From Aquiluna sp. (GTDB lineage: Bacteria; Actinomycetota; Actinomycetes; Actinomycetales; Microbacteriaceae), in assembly GCA_017854485.1 (NCBI GenBank), contig JAFMHN010000001.1:1-64000 (forward strand): a stretch of DNA of 64,000 bases, given 5' to 3'. How positions within the stretch are numbered: the stretch's first letter is position 1; each line of letters begins with the position of its first letter. Made by a program: the position numbers and the translations under genes. Shown here in pieces: positions 43,364 to 53,448 of the stretch. The notes beneath the pieces are model-generated. The model was not told the origin of the DNA. It made no database searches and worked only from the letters and a program-made list of their open reading frames with translations.

Positions 43364-44236
43364 TTAGCTCTTTGCTGGTTCGGTGTCTTCGGCAGGTTCT
43401 CTGCCTTTTGACCAAACTGATGGTTCCTGGCCTGGGTGTCGGCGCGTCTGAACCAAATAAATTGTGAGTCCTATTGCAATACCGATCAACGCTGACCAGA
43501 TATTTACTCTAAGTCCAAGGATAATCTCACTTGGGTCAATTCGGATACTTTCAATCCAAACTCGTCCAGTTGAGTAGATGACCAGATACAGTGCGAAAAT
43601 CTTTCCCCACTGGAGCTTTAGCTTGTTTCCGAGCCAAATAAGGGCGATTGCACCGATCAGGTTCCACAGCATTTCGTAGAGGAATGTCGGGTGGAACGTT
43701 AACCCGTCAGGAAGCCCGTTCGGGTAAGCCTTATTTGAGCTGGGAATCTCAAGCCCCCAAGGCAGTTCGGTTGGCAAACCAAATAGCTCTTGGTTGAAGT
43801 AATTGCCGAGGCGACCTAGGCCTTGAGCCAAGAGAATTCCTGGAGCAGCCGCATCTGCAACAGCCAGGAAGCGAATTCCTGCCTGTCGTGCTCCAATCCA
43901 TACGCCAACAGCTCCAAGGATTAGTGCGCCATAAATTGCGAGTCCACCTTCCCAAATCTTGAATACATCAAGCAGGTCAGCGCCCTCATAGAAGTAGTCC
44001 CTCGGATGGGTAAGCACGTGGAAGAAGCGACCCCCCAAGATTCCTAGCGGAACTGCCCAGAGCGCGATGTCTAGAAACAGGCCGGCGGGAGCCCCGCGAC
44101 GTCGAAGTCTAAGGTCGGTGAGGATTGTTGCAATAACAATGCCACTGAGAATAAACAGGGCGTAAAAGTGAATCCGAAACGGCCCCAGGTCAATGAAGCT
44201 GATCTCTGGAGAAGGGATGCTAGTTAGAAAGTCCAC
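43364..44236 (-). CDS. lgt: Prolipoprotein diacylglyceryl transferase
   Basis: 'GILGGRFFHVLTHPRDYF...QGLGRLGNYFNQELFGLPTELPWGLEI...HPTFLYEMLWNL'. Confidence 0.96.
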   Translation of the reverse strand: MDFLTSIPSPEISFIDLGPFRIHFYALFILSGIVIATILTDLRLRRRGAPAGLFLDIALWAVPLGILGGRFFHVLTHPRDYFYEGADLLDVFKIWEGGLAIYGALILGAVGVWIGARQAGIRFLAVADAAAPGILLAQGLGRLGNYFNQELFGLPTELPWGLEIPSSNKAYPNGLPDGLTFHPTFLYEMLWNLIGAIALIWLGNKLKLQWGKIFALYLVIYSTGRVWIESIRIDPSEIILGLRVNIWSALIGIAIGLTIYLVQTRRHPGQEPSVWSKGREPAEDTEPAKS

Positions 44237-44240
44237 GGCC

Positions 44241-45020
44241 CTATCCTAAACCGCTAGCAAGATCTTTAGTTTTCGCAACCAATCCAGCTAGGCCATCGGC
44301 TTGGTATGCCTTCACAAATGCCGTTCCAACAATCGCGCCATCTGCATACTGGTTCACTTCGCGAACCTGTTCTGGGGTAGATATCCCGACTCCCACACAC
44401 GTCAGCTGGTCGCTCAGGGTCCGAACTCGCTGCACCAGGTTTCTTGCCAGGGCGTCTAAGTTAGCCCGTTCGCCAGTGATTCCCATTGTCGATACTGAGT
44501 AAACAAACCCCTGCGAGACATCGGAGTTGTCTCTGACTCGATCGTCAGAGCTGGATGGCGCGACAAGGAACACCCGATCCAGATTCTTTTGCTTTGAGAT
44601 CTCTATCCAGTCGGCTGCCTCATCTGGAACTAGGTCTGGAGTGATAAGGCCCTGAGCACCTGAATCAACAAGATCATCCGCAAAGCGCTCGATGCCGTAG
44701 GCAAGGACAGGATTCCAGTAAGTCATGACCAGCAGTGGAGTTTGAACTCGACTGCGAACCTCTCGGACTACATGAAACAGGTCTTTCAGACCAAAACCGT
44801 TGTCTCTAGCCAGCTCGGTAGCTTGCTGGATAACCAGCCCGTCCATGACTGGATCGCTATATGGAACGCCAATCTCCAGGACATCACAGCCGTTTTCAGC
44901 CATGGCAACCAGGGCCTCTATCGAGTCGTGGACATTGGGGAATCCGGCCGGGTAATAGCCAACCAGCGAACCCTTGCCAGAAAGCTGGTTTGCCCGCAAA
45001 GTTTCAGATACTGAGATCAT
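44241..45020 (-). CDS. trpA: Tryptophan synthase alpha chain
   Basis: '[15 protein letters not shown]...[26 protein letters not shown]...[14 protein letters not shown]'. Confidence 0.97.
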   Translation of the reverse strand: MISVSETLRANQLSGKGSLVGYYPAGFPNVHDSIEALVAMAENGCDVLEIGVPYSDPVMDGLVIQQATELARDNGFGLKDLFHVVREVRSRVQTPLLVMTYWNPVLAYGIERFADDLVDSGAQGLITPDLVPDEAADWIEISKQKNLDRVFLVAPSSSDDRVRDNSDVSQGFVYSVSTMGITGERANLDALARNLVQRVRTLSDQLTCVGVGISTPEQVREVNQYADGAIVGTAFVKAYQADGLAGLVAKTKDLASGLG

Positions 45021-46225
45021 TTGTCACCTATCAGACCGAAATAGCGCCCGGCGGTTTCCATGTCCTTGTCACCGCGGCCGCTCAGGTTCACCAAGATACT
45101 TGCATTGGCAGAGAGCTTAGTTGCCAGGTGCTTTAGACCAGCCAGTGCGTGAGCGGTCTCGATGGCAGGAATGATGCCCTCGGTCTGTGACAACAACCTC
45201 ATAGCGTTCATTGCCTCCGAGTCAGTCACACCATGGTAATTTGCTCGACCCAAGTCTTTCAGCCAGGAATGCTCGGGACCAACACCCGGGTAGTCAAGCC
45301 CCGCTGAAATCGAGTGTGATTCCTTGGTTTGCCCATCCTCATCCTGGAGCATGTAGCTCCTAGCGCCGTGAAGCACGCCTGGAACACCCTTCGAAAGAGT
45401 CGCTGCGTGAAACGGGGTTTCAATGCCATCGCCGGCAGCTTCGAAGCCCCAGAGTTGAACATCGCTGTCATCCAAGAACGCATGGAAGATACCGATTGCA
45501 TTAGACCCGCCACCGACGCAGGCTGCTACGGCATCTGGCAATCCCCCGATTAGTTCGATCATTTGCGCTCGAGCTTCATTGCCAATCACACTGTGAAAAT
45601 CGCGCACCATCGTCGGAAACGGGTGTGGTCCTGCAACGGTTCCCAATAGGTAGTGAGTGCTGTCAACGTTCGCCACCCAATCGCGAAGGGCCTCATTGAT
45701 GGCGTCTTTTAGGGTTCTGGATCCAGTTGTCACTGGCACAACTTCGGCTCCAAGGAGTTTCATTCGGGCAACGTTCAATGCTTGTCGCTCGGTGTCTACC
45801 TCGCCCATGTAGACAACACAATCCAAACCGAAGTAAGCAGCTGCTGTAGCACTGGCAACCCCGTGCTGTCCGGCGCCAGTCTCCGCAATGATTCGCTTCT
45901 TGCCCATGCGCTTGGCCAGCAATGCCTGACCCATGACGTTATTGATTTTGTGGCTGCCAGTGTGGTTTAGGTCTTCGCGCTTTAGAAAAATACGCACGTC
46001 GCCAACGTGTTCAGCAAATCGCTTGGCTTCGGTGATTATGGAGGGGCGCCCAGTGTAGGTCCTATGCAGTTCTGCTAGCTCATCGATAAAGCTTTGGTCA
46101 GCCCTGGCCTGCTGATATGTAGCGTCAAGCTCATCAAGGGCCTTAATCAACGGCTCCGGCACAAATCGCCCGCCGTAGGCTCCGAAATAGGGGCCCTGTT
46201 GTTCTGAAAGCTTGGTGGTCATCAT
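45017..46225 (-). CDS. trpB: Tryptophan synthase beta chain
   Basis: '[15 protein letters not shown]...[41 protein letters not shown]...[15 protein letters not shown]'. Confidence 0.98.
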   Translation of the reverse strand: MMTTKLSEQQGPYFGAYGGRFVPEPLIKALDELDATYQQARADQSFIDELAELHRTYTGRPSIITEAKRFAEHVGDVRIFLKREDLNHTGSHKINNVMGQALLAKRMGKKRIIAETGAGQHGVASATAAAYFGLDCVVYMGEVDTERQALNVARMKLLGAEVVPVTTGSRTLKDAINEALRDWVANVDSTHYLLGTVAGPHPFPTMVRDFHSVIGNEARAQMIELIGGLPDAVAACVGGGSNAIGIFHAFLDDSDVQLWGFEAAGDGIETPFHAATLSKGVPGVLHGARSYMLQDEDGQTKESHSISAGLDYPGVGPEHSWLKDLGRANYHGVTDSEAMNAMRLLSQTEGIIPAIETAHALAGLKHLATKLSANASILVNLSGRGDKDMETAGRYFGLIGDK

Positions 46226-46231
46226 TTAATC

Positions 46232-47005
46232 CTATGTTGCGTCAATGAACTTGGGGATGAGCTGTGCTGGGTCGCCAGTAACTAGTGCTTGACCCACAAG
46301 TACTGCGTTCGCCCCTGCGTTCCAATAGCGAAGGACATCCTGTTCGTCCCTAACCGATGACTCAGCGACCTTAATCGCATCGTCGGACAGCAGGTGTGCC
46401 ATTGACTCAAATAGCGACAAGTCAGTTTTGAAGGTTTCCAAATTTCTGGTGTTGATGCCAACCAAATTTGCTCCGCAATTATTCGCTATTTCAATCTCGG
46501 AAATCGTATGGGTTTCGGTTAGGACATCAAGGCCTATGTCGTGGGCAAAATTTGCCAATCTGCGATAGTCGGCTTCGGTCAGCCAGCTCAAAATCAATAA
46601 TGCGAAAGACGCTCCATTAGCACGGGCTTCCAGCAGTTGATATTCAGAGGAAATGAAGTCTTTTCTAAGTGTGGGGATGTTGACCGAATCGCTGGCTGTC
46701 TTCAGATCCGCCAGTGAACCTTTAAAGCCGGTGCGTTCGGTCAATACCGAAATCGCGTGTGCACCGGAAGCTTCATAGGTTTTAGCCAGCAATGCAACAT
46801 CATCGATGGCGGCCAGTTCTCCCATGGAGGGGCTTGCCCGCTTAATTTCAGCGATTATCTTGATTTGAGGTCCAGCAGAAAGCGCAGTGATAGCCGAGAC
46901 CGACTTATCAAGCTCAGCGATGCGCGTCTCAAGGGCTGATTCAGAGACGGATTTGCGACGAATTTCGGCATCGTCGCTTGCCGCAGCGAAGAGCGCGTCT
47001 AGCAC
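46232..47005 (-). CDS. trpC: Indole-3-glycerol phosphate synthase
   Basis: 'KIIAEIKRASPSMGELA...LRKDFISSEYQLLEARANGASFALLI...LVGINTRNLETFKTDL'. GTG start at 47005 overlaps the upstream TAG (TAGTG); ORF track extension to 47137 runs through the upstream gene. Confidence 0.93.
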   Translation of the reverse strand: MLDALFAAASDDAEIRRKSVSESALETRIAELDKSVSAITALSAGPQIKIIAEIKRASPSMGELAAIDDVALLAKTYEASGAHAISVLTERTGFKGSLADLKTASDSVNIPTLRKDFISSEYQLLEARANGASFALLILSWLTEADYRRLANFAHDIGLDVLTETHTISEIEIANNCGANLVGINTRNLETFKTDLSLFESMAHLLSDDAIKVAESSVRDEQDVLRYWNAGANAVLVGQALVTGDPAQLIPKFIDAT

Positions 47006-47229
47006 TAGTGAGACTTTGAGTGCTTGCCGCCAACGCCGTAACCGGCTGCCTTTAGGGCTAGTCCGGCAACAACTCCGACCACTGCAAGACCTGCTGATGC
47101 CCACACCATTGGCGCTACGTCCAAGAAGAAGAACCAAGTTCCGATGCTAAACGCGACGATTACGGTTATCACCGTTGTCCACGCTGCAACTGAGTTTCCG
47201 TGACCTGGTTCTGCGTTGTGATTTGTCAT
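47005..47229 (-). CDS. HGxxPAAW-family small membrane protein (trp-operon associated)
   Basis: 74 aa, N-terminal 'HGNSVAAW', two TM helices, between trpE/membrane protein and trpC. Confidence 0.8.
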   Translation of the reverse strand: MTNHNAEPGHGNSVAAWTTVITVIVAFSIGTWFFFLDVAPMVWASAGLAVVGVVAGLALKAAGYGVGGKHSKSH

Positions 47230-47261
47230 TATGCCCTTCCTGACTCTGTAGATTCTAGCAA

Positions 47262-47774
47262 TCAGTTGTTCTGGTCATCCCACAAAGACTGAGAGTCTGC
47301 GGAAACTTCTGAAGTGTCTGGTTTGTTTGAGGTTGGCTGCCGCTTCCCTGCAAATAGTGAGAGAGTCAAGACGACTGCGGTAACAAGTGCCAGAACTTGG
47401 TAGGCGACGAACCCGATTCCCACTTCAATAGCGAAGCTAGATGCGCTTGCAAGGCCAGTGGCATTAGCGACAATCTCCAAGACGCTGGGCTCGGCGTAGA
47501 AGTCTGAAAACAGCGACAGCGCAAACGCTCCGATCGCGAACAAGGCTCCAATAATCGGCATCACGCTTGAAAGGCTCGCGTATCTTGCAAGCACGGTAGT
47601 TAGTAGCACGATCGCCGGCAACGAGAGCCAAAGCGCACTGACCTGAGAGCCCACCATGTTGTCGATTACGGCTGTTGACGAAGAGTGGGGGTCGGTAATG
47701 GTGAGCCAGCCCAGAAACACCGTTCCAAGCCATGCAAGTGAAGCCAGTGAGGCGATGCTCAGGAATCTAACCAT
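47262..47774 (-). CDS. Trp biosynthesis-associated membrane protein (TIGR02234/PF09534-like)
   Basis: About 170 aa with four predicted TM segments, immediately downstream of trpE; family assigned by position and hydropathy. Confidence 0.75.
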   Translation of the reverse strand: MVRFLSIASLASLAWLGTVFLGWLTITDPHSSSTAVIDNMVGSQVSALWLSLPAIVLLTTVLARYASLSSVMPIIGALFAIGAFALSLFSDFYAEPSVLEIVANATGLASASSFAIEVGIGFVAYQVLALVTAVVLTLSLFAGKRQPTSNKPDTSEVSADSQSLWDDQNN

Positions 47775-49251
47775 TTGTCATCGCATTTGCGGCTGAAACC
47801 GCTCTTAGAACTACGGCAGCTTTAGCCAGGGTCTCTTGGTATTCGCTTTCCGGGTCAGAGTCCAGAACAATGCCCGCTCCAGCCTGCACCCGGGCCACTC
47901 CGTCTCTAATTACCGCTGTGCGAATTGCGATGGCGAGATCTGCGTTTCCCTGGAAGTCGAAATAGCCAACAACTCCCCCGAAAAGTCCCCGATACTCGTC
48001 CTCAAGGTCATGAATGATTTCAAGTGCCCTTGGCTTCGGGGCGCCGGAAAGAGTTCCGGCGGGAAAGGTTGCGAGCATGGCTTTAACTTTGCTGACATTC
48101 TTCGAAAGCTGACCCTCGACGGTCGACACCAAATGCATCACATGCGAAAACTTATGAATCTGCATGAATTCAGTGACCTGCAAGCTGGTTGGATCACAGA
48201 TTTTCAGCAGATCGTTTCTGGCAAGGTCAACCAGCATCAGGTGCTCGCTGCGCTCCTTTTGGTCGGCTAGCAGGTCTTCCGCAAGCTGATTATCCGCAGC
48301 GGCGCTATCGGCCCGTGGCCTAGAGCCTGCAATTGGGTGGGTAATCACCCGATCCCCGACCATCTTGACAAGTGCCTCCGGCGAGCTGCCAACAATTGCG
48401 AATTCGCCTTCGCTGTCTGCCCAGCGGGTTAAATACATGTAGGGGCTTGGATTCAAAGCTCGCATAGCCCTGTAAACATCGAGCGCATCCGCCACCACGT
48501 CTTGATCAAATCGCTGTGATATCACAACCTGGAAGACGTCACCCTTGCGAACGTGCTCTTTAGCTAGTTCAACCTTTGCCAAGAATTCAGAGTGCTCGGT
48601 ATTGGACGAAAACTCTGCCTCAGGCCAGTTCGGCTCAGAGATCATGGCTGGTGTTTGCTCGCGAACCTTGGCTTCCAGAGCGTCAATGGATTCAAGTGCT
48701 CGGTCGTAGTCCGCTTCACTGCCATCAGCCTCAAGGAACACCACACTCACCAGGATCAGTTCGGAGCGCTGGTGGTCCATAACTACCAACTCTGAAAACT
48801 GGTTGAACCCGTAGAGCGGGATCGAGTAGCTTGCCTTCTTTGCGGTCGGCAGCTGCTCGGTTAGATTCACGGCTCCCCAACTCATGAAGCCGACAAGCCC
48901 AGAGCTAAGAGGGAAGTCAACCGGGCTGGATCTCCAGGAACTTTGAACGGTGTCCAACGCTGCCACGGGGTGCTCTGGCAATTGACCGTTCTCTGGAAGC
49001 GGTGACGAGTTGCCAACCCAGTGAGCTCCGCTGTCATCCGCAAGCAATTGTCCCCTGGAGGCTGCTCCGATAAAGGAATACCTGCCCCAAACCCCCTGCT
49101 CAGCCGATTCCAGAAGGAAGGTATCTGGACGCGAGCCAGCGAGCTTCTGGTAAATGCCGATCGGAGTCTCGCTGCCAGCAAACAGGCGCTTTGTTAACGG
49201 GATTACGTTGTAGTTCTTGGATAGCTCCAAAAATTCTTTCAGGTCCATCAT
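47767..49251 (-). CDS. trpE: Anthranilate synthase component I
   Basis: 'GDVFQVVISQRF...NPSPYMYLTRW...PIAGSRPR...MLVDLARNDL...TFPAGTLSGAPKPRALEII...QAGAGIVLDSDPE'. Confidence 0.97.
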   Translation of the reverse strand: MMDLKEFLELSKNYNVIPLTKRLFAGSETPIGIYQKLAGSRPDTFLLESAEQGVWGRYSFIGAASRGQLLADDSGAHWVGNSSPLPENGQLPEHPVAALDTVQSSWRSSPVDFPLSSGLVGFMSWGAVNLTEQLPTAKKASYSIPLYGFNQFSELVVMDHQRSELILVSVVFLEADGSEADYDRALESIDALEAKVREQTPAMISEPNWPEAEFSSNTEHSEFLAKVELAKEHVRKGDVFQVVISQRFDQDVVADALDVYRAMRALNPSPYMYLTRWADSEGEFAIVGSSPEALVKMVGDRVITHPIAGSRPRADSAAADNQLAEDLLADQKERSEHLMLVDLARNDLLKICDPTSLQVTEFMQIHKFSHVMHLVSTVEGQLSKNVSKVKAMLATFPAGTLSGAPKPRALEIIHDLEDEYRGLFGGVVGYFDFQGNADLAIAIRTAVIRDGVARVQAGAGIVLDSDPESEYQETLAKAAVVLRAVSAANAMTNG

Positions 49252-49571
49252 GGCTGAACCTCAAAGCAGGTGGTGGTTCCACGATGACAGGCTGGCCCAT
49301 TTGGGACTACGGTTGCAAGCAGAGTGTCCGAGTCGCAGTCAATCATGATTGCTTTGACGCTGAGGGTATTGCCGCTGGTGGCGCCTTTGTGCCAAAGCTC
49401 GGAACGCGATCGTGAGTAGAAAACCATCTGTCCGAGCTCTTCGGTCATTGCTAAGGATTCCTGGTTGGCATAAGCAACCATCAAAACATCCTTAGTGTTC
49501 TCGTCCTGCACCACCACTGGCACAAGGCCGAACTGGTCAAACTTGACAGCGGAGATGTCTAAGTAATTCAT
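49248..49571 (-). CDS. hisI: Phosphoribosyl-AMP cyclohydrolase
   Basis: 'VLMVAYANQESLAMTEELGQMVFYSRSRSELWHKGATSGNTLSV'. Confidence 0.96.
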   Translation of the reverse strand: MNYLDISAVKFDQFGLVPVVVQDENTKDVLMVAYANQESLAMTEELGQMVFYSRSRSELWHKGATSGNTLSVKAIMIDCDSDTLLATVVPNGPACHRGTTTCFEVQP

Positions 49572-50323
49572 CGAACCTCGAATCCTGCTTCTCGCAACGC
49601 CTGCTTGACCTGGTCAATCCTAAACACTCTGTTGTGGAACACGCTCGCTGCAAGTACCGCATCGGCACCAGCCTGAGCCGCCTCGACGAAATGCTCAAGG
49701 CGTCCTGCTCCGCCGGATGCAATGACCGGCACTGAACTTTGACGCTTGATTAGTTCGATGAGCTCCAGGTCAAAACCGTCCTGGGTTCCGTCGGCGTCGA
49801 TGCTGTTTACTAGCAACTCGCCGGCTCCAAGTTCTTGAACCTGCTGAACCCAGGCAAGTCCATCAAGGTCGGTTGTCTTTCTGCCGCCGTGAGTGGTCAC
49901 AACGAACCCGGAAGCGCTATCTCCTCGCTTTAGGTCGAGCGAAATCACCAAAATTTGATTCCCGTGGGCGCTTGAAATCTCTCGAAGTAACTCGGGGTTG
50001 CTAACCCCAGCGGACCCAACTGAGATTTTGTCGGCGCCAGCGGCCAGTAGGGCAGTGACATCGGCCAGCGTTCTAATTCCCCCACCTGCGGTGAGCGGAA
50101 TGAACACCTGCTCGGCACACCTGGTAACCATGTCCAGGGTCGTACTTCGGTTTTCGCTGGCTGCGGTGACGTCCAGGAAAGTCAGCTCATCAGCCCCCTG
50201 CAGGTAGTAGTCATTGGCGAGCTCAACCGGATCGCCACTGTCTTTGAGGTCGGCGAAGTTAACGCCCTTTACTACTCTGCCCGCCGCCACATCCAGGCAA
50301 GGAATCACCCGCAGTGCCGGCAC
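49568..50323 (-). CDS. hisF: Imidazole glycerol phosphate synthase subunit HisF
   Basis: 'RVIPCLDVAAGRVVKGVNFADLKDSGDPVELA...FIPLTAGGGIRTLADV...IASGGAGRLEHF'. Confidence 0.97.
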   Translation of the reverse strand: MPALRVIPCLDVAAGRVVKGVNFADLKDSGDPVELANDYYLQGADELTFLDVTAASENRSTTLDMVTRCAEQVFIPLTAGGGIRTLADVTALLAAGADKISVGSAGVSNPELLREISSAHGNQILVISLDLKRGDSASGFVVTTHGGRKTTDLDGLAWVQQVQELGAGELLVNSIDADGTQDGFDLELIELIKRQSSVPVIASGGAGRLEHFVEAAQAGADAVLAASVFHNRVFRIDQVKQALREAGFEVR

Positions 50324-51165
50324 TAGATTCTCGCGGCGTGGATGGCGGACACCAAAATGGCCCTGGCGCCAACTGCGTATAGCTCATCCATAATCTGATT
50401 CATCTTGCTGGCCAAAACAAGGGCTCGGACCGCTACCCAGTCTTTGTCGGCCAGCGGGGAAATCGTGGGAGATTCAATCCCAGGGGTGATTAGTGAAGCC
50501 TTCGCAACCAATTCGATTGGGCAGTCATAGTCGATAATCACATACTGCCTAGCTACCAGCACACCCTTTAGACGCATCAACAGCTGATTAGCCTCCGCTG
50601 CCTTTCCGGGGGCCGCAATCAGCCTGGCAGTTGATCGCAGAATTGTTGGACCAAAAATTGACAGCCCTGCCTTTCGAAGCGTATTTCCAGTCGAAACGAC
50701 ATCGGCGACAGCATCGGCTACGCCGAGTTTCACCGCCGACTCGACCGCTCCATCGAGCTTCACGATCTCACAAGAGACGCCCTGCTCTGAAAGGTAGTTG
50801 GCAATTAGCGTTGGGTAGGCCGTAGCGAGCCTTTTGCCTTCAAGGTCGCTGACCTGCTTGAATCCTGCCTCCACCGAAGCTGCGAATCGAAATGTTGATT
50901 GCCCGAAATCTAGATCCGCGATCTCTTCAGCAGCCGATTCTGAGTCCATCAAAAGATCCAACCCGGTTAGTCCAACATCCAGTGACCCAGAACCAACATA
51001 GGTGGCAATGTCCCTTGGTCGCAGGTAGAAGAACTCAATGTTGTTTTCTGAATCCACCAGGTGAAGCTCTTGGGTGTCTCGGCGCGTTTGGTAGCCAGCC
51101 TCTTTCAGCATGGAAATAGCTGACTCGGACAGAATCCCCTTGTTTGGTATTGCAACTCTCAACAT
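50323..51165 (-). CDS. hisG: ATP phosphoribosyltransferase (long form, with regulatory domain)
   Basis: 'LRVAIPNKGILSESAISMLKEAGY...LRPRDIATYVGSGSLDVGLTGLDLL'. Confidence 0.96.
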   Translation of the reverse strand: MLRVAIPNKGILSESAISMLKEAGYQTRRDTQELHLVDSENNIEFFYLRPRDIATYVGSGSLDVGLTGLDLLMDSESAAEEIADLDFGQSTFRFAASVEAGFKQVSDLEGKRLATAYPTLIANYLSEQGVSCEIVKLDGAVESAVKLGVADAVADVVSTGNTLRKAGLSIFGPTILRSTARLIAAPGKAAEANQLLMRLKGVLVARQYVIIDYDCPIELVAKASLITPGIESPTISPLADKDWVAVRALVLASKMNQIMDELYAVGARAILVSAIHAARI

Positions 51166-51428
51166 CAGAGCACTTCCTCTACTGCGCTCAAGGAGATTCC
51201 GCGAGACACAAGCATTAGCTGGACGTAGTAGATCAACTGAGATGCCTCCAGGGCAACCTGTTGGTCTGACTCGTGCTCGGCGGCCATCCAGAGTTCTGCC
51301 GCTTCCTCAACAAGCTTTTTCCCAATTGCGTGCACGCCGGCCTCCAATAGCTCAGAAGTTCCGGAGCCGGAAACTGGCTCCGCAAGGCGGCTCTCTAGCT
51401 CAGCAAAGAGGTTGTCGAAGGATTTCAT
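51165..51428 (-). CDS. hisE: Phosphoribosyl-ATP pyrophosphohydrolase
   Basis: '[47 protein letters not shown]', MazG-like HisE fold, overlaps hisG. Confidence 0.93.
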   Translation of the reverse strand: MKSFDNLFAELESRLAEPVSGSGTSELLEAGVHAIGKKLVEEAAELWMAAEHESDQQVALEASQLIYYVQLMLVSRGISLSAVEEVL

Positions 51429-51437
51429 GCGTCTAGA

Positions 51438-52100
51438 TTACAGCTTGGGGCTTGCCGACTGGGCAAGTGTACGAAGCTTTAGAATCTCGAGCGCCCGATC
51501 AGGATGGTTAAAAATTGCTGATCCCGCAACAAAAGAGTCGGCTCCAAGTTCAGCCAGCTGCGCAATATTTGACTCCGTCACTCCCCCGTCGACCTGCAAC
51601 GTAATGGCTGAACCTGTCTCCGTAATCAGCGACCTAGCGTGCTTGATCTTCTCCAGGGTGTCCGTTAGTAGCGGCTGCCCGCCAAAACCTGGCTCCACGG
51701 TCATGATCAAAATCATGTCGAATTCAGTTAGGAGTTCGGTGAGTTCGGATACGGCAGTCCCGGGCTTAATCGCAACAGCAGCCTTGGCACCGGCGCCTCT
51801 TAGCTTCCTTGCAAGCTGGATCGGATTCCCAGCTGCCTCCAGGTGGAAAGTTACCGAGGCTGCACCAAGCTCTGCATAATTGGGCGCCCAACGATCGGGG
51901 TCGGCAATCATTAGGTGAACATCCAGAGGTATTGGCGATACTTCAACCAACCTTGAAACTACCTGTGGCCCAATTGTTAGGTTGGGGACGAAGTGGTTGT
52001 CCATAACGTCGATGTGGGCCATGTCCGCAGTTGAAATTTCCTTTAGCTCCGCTTCGAGGTTTGCGAAATCCGCACTGAGTATCGATGGGTTAATCTGCAT
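51438..52100 (-). CDS. rpe: Ribulose-phosphate 3-epimerase
   Basis: 'INPSILSADFANLEAEL...HIDVMDNHFVPNLTIGP...VDVHLMI'-type motifs; 'LQVDGGVTESNIAQLAELGADSFVAGSAIF'. Confidence 0.96.
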   Translation of the reverse strand: MQINPSILSADFANLEAELKEISTADMAHIDVMDNHFVPNLTIGPQVVSRLVEVSPIPLDVHLMIADPDRWAPNYAELGAASVTFHLEAAGNPIQLARKLRGAGAKAAVAIKPGTAVSELTELLTEFDMILIMTVEPGFGGQPLLTDTLEKIKHARSLITETGSAITLQVDGGVTESNIAQLAELGADSFVAGSAIFNHPDRALEILKLRTLAQSASPKL

Positions 52101-52107
52101 CAGGCCC

Positions 52108-53448
52108 TCAGTCTTTCTTTAGCAAGGCCATGAACATGGCGTCGGTCTTGTGTTGATGGGTCCACAATTGCACAGTCTTTCTAGAAGTGTTTAGCTCAAG
52201 CTCCGGGCTGAGTGTTCCAAGTATCGCCGGCAAGTCAACAAGCTTCATGTTCGGATGTCGTTCTATTAGCCCTCTGATCTGAGTGTTAGTTTCAGCAACT
52301 AAGGGCGAGCAGGTTGCGTACATCAAGTAGCCGCCGGATTTCAGGGCCTTAACGGCAGAATCGATGAGACTCGACTGCAGCGTCGTTAGCTCAGGAAGTT
52401 GCTCGGGTGATTTCCGCCACCTCGCCTCTGGCTTCCGCCTCAAGGACCCCAGGCCTGAGCACGGTGCATCAAGCAGGATTGCGTCAAACGAATCTGCTGG
52501 AGCACTCTGTCCACTCCTGACTTCGACTTTGCTCTGATGAGCCTTGTCCAAAGCGTTCGAGACCAGCTCGGCGCGCTTTTGATTGGGTTCGTAGCAGACC
52601 AATTCCCCCTTTGAAATTGGCTTCAGGCTTTCTAGTACCGCCGCTTTTCCTCCAGGCCCTGCACACATGTCGAGCCAGTTGCCCTCAAGATTTGCAACCT
52701 GCCCGAGAGCCAGCGCCACTAGTTGCGAACCCTGATCTTGAACCCGCACTCCTGGGATCTCCAAGTACTTATCCAGAGAGCCTTCGGCCAGGTAACCAAT
52801 TGGCGAGGCGGAACCTTGCTCTGATTCAAGCTCATCCAGAGCGAGCCTGGAAGCGCTGGACAGCCCAGCAAGGTTGACCTGAGGGACCTCGTTATTTGAA
52901 GCCAAAAATTGCTCAAGCTCTTGTTTTCTTCCATCAAGATCAAGCGCTGAGAGAAAGCCGGAAACAATCCAAGTCGGGTGCGAATACTTCACGCTGAGCG
53001 CCTCAATGGTGTTCAGGCCTTCTGTCAGCGTGCTCACCAATGAATCAAAGCCTGCCCGCTCGGCATTTCTGAGCACAGCGTTTGCCAGTCCTGCGGCATT
53101 CGGTTCGTACTTTTTGACCAGGTCAACCGATTCGTTAATGGCTGCGTGGGCCGGAACTCGCATTCTAAAAAGCTGGTGCAGTCCGAGCCGGATGGAGGTT
53201 CGCACGTGTGGGGAGAGAACTTTTCCAGGAGTGAAGTGGTCAATCATGCGGTCATATTGCAACTCCCAGCGAAGGCAGCCATAGGTTAGTTCCTGGATCA
53301 GGCCACGGTCGGCGTCGCTGATCTGGTGCTTGGCCAGTTCCTTTGGAAGCAGTAGGTTCACATAGCTATCCGAAACCTGCACTCGAAGCAGCAGGTTTAG
53401 GGATATGTCTCGTGCGTTAGTCAAGTTGAGCTCCTGCCTTGAGGCCAT
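52108..53448 (-). CDS. rsmB: 16S rRNA (cytosine-967-C5)-methyltransferase RsmB/Fmu family
   Basis: NusB-like N-domain and SAM domain 'WLDMCAGPGGKAAVLESL...LLDAPCSGLGSLRRKPEARWR...GGYLMYATCSPLVAETN'. Confidence 0.94.
   Translation of the reverse strand: MASRQELNLTNARDISLNLLLRVQVSDSYVNLLLPKELAKHQISDADRGLIQELTYGCLRWELQYDRMIDHFTPGKVLSPHVRTSIRLGLHQLFRMRVPAHAAINESVDLVKKYEPNAAGLANAVLRNAERAGFDSLVSTLTEGLNTIEALSVKYSHPTWIVSGFLSALDLDGRKQELEQFLASNNEVPQVNLAGLSSASRLALDELESEQGSASPIGYLAEGSLDKYLEIPGVRVQDQGSQLVALALGQVANLEGNWLDMCAGPGGKAAVLESLKPISKGELVCYEPNQKRAELVSNALDKAHQSKVEVRSGQSAPADSFDAILLDAPCSGLGSLRRKPEARWRKSPEQLPELTTLQSSLIDSAVKALKSGGYLMYATCSPLVAETNTQIRGLIERHPNMKLVDLPAILGTLSPELELNTSRKTVQLWTHQHKTDAMFMALLKKD

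Noticed and set aside
47006-47137. TrpC extension through the HGxxPAAW gene
   Set aside because: Would place Arg/Cys-rich out-of-frame residues before TrpC; GTG at 47005 overlapping the upstream stop is the better start.
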